Below are positions 63,897 through 64,000 of a stretch of DNA of 64,000 nucleotides, piece after piece (positions within the stretch are counted from its first letter, which is position 1; each line of letters opens with the position of its first letter). The notes under the pieces are model-generated. The model worked only from the letters and a program-made list of their open reading frames with translations, was not told the origin of the DNA and made no database searches. Both the position numbers and the translations under genes were made by a program. Source of the DNA: an uncultured Alistipes sp. (lineage in GTDB: Bacteria; Bacteroidota; Bacteroidia; Bacteroidales; Rikenellaceae); contig CANASP010000004.1 of assembly GCA_947364365.1 (NCBI GenBank), positions 62,001 to 126,000 of the forward strand, read 5' to 3'.

Positions 63897-64000
63897 TGAA
63901 ACGACAGCTCCTGCTCGCCACGTGCGCCATGCCGGCGACGCTCGCCGCGACACCCGCCGCGCAGGCCGCCGCACCCGCCGCCCCGCCCGAGCGGCCCAAC
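63896..64000 (+). CDS. Exported protein, 3' end outside window
   Basis: ATG 63896 overlaps the kinase TGA by one base. The 35 visible residues, MKRQLLLATCAMPATLAATP and an Ala/Pro-rich continuation, look like a signal peptide. Function cannot be said. Confidence 0.6.
   Translation, partial: MKRQLLLATCAMPATLAATPAAQAAAPAAPPERPN

Overview
The window is 64 kb of GC-rich chromosome from a member of the Bacteroidales, most likely Alistipes or a close Rikenellaceae relative (inference). The evidence is a SusC/SusD pair, Bacteroidetes-type promoters (TTG or TTTG, 19-20 bases, TAnnTTTG) in front of most transcription units, families largely confined to the phylum (Rpb6-like omega, DUF4834, DUF4254, the TGS-nucleoside kinase), and strong G/C bias at third codon positions. 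That bias also creates very long open frames opposite real genes, which are left out here.

Layout. 1-8 kb: the end of a DUF4435 gene, a hexapeptide acetyltransferase, superoxide dismutase, aspartokinase, a prolyl oligopeptidase lipoprotein, dapD, birA and gcvH. 8-14 kb: a TonB-dependent receptor with a small secreted partner, tRNA-His and groES-groEL. 14-20 kb: the operon bamD-omega-coaBC-GNAT-recN, and greA. 20-35 kb: a divergent glycan locus. One arm encodes SusC, SusD, a LamG surface lipoprotein and a large family-38 mannosidase. The other arm encodes a two-domain mannose-6-phosphate isomerase, a ROK kinase, a DUF5054 (GH38-fold) protein and a GntR/UTRA regulator. Together they suggest import, trimming, phosphorylation and isomerisation of mannose-containing glycans. 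35-44 kb: ferritin, DUF177-rpmF-plsX-fabH, GAPDH, DUF4834-mlaE-mlaF and purB. 45-47.7 kb: an AT-rich island with three orphan genes beside a tRNA cluster (Asn, Thr, Val, Thr). 47.7-64 kb: a DUF1573 protein with an NfnAB-type pair, GT9, DUF4254, an operon of glucosaminidase, an unknown protein and DPP-IV, an alkyltransferase-HD fusion, rpsA, a 5'-nucleotidase and a nucleoside kinase.

The most unusual signal outside genes is a family of roughly 90-100 bp palindromic intergenic repeats. Seven clear copies and several degenerate ones are present, nearly all in gaps between convergent genes, with base changes that preserve pairing. Other points worth a look are the alkyltransferase-HD fusion, the ROK kinase without its zinc motif, a tRNA-Val with C at position 33, a sigma54-like element before groESL, and a G-rich minisatellite lying between two divergent promoters.

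No rRNA, CRISPR array, insertion sequence, prophage or integrase was seen. All family names come from motif reading, not database searches.
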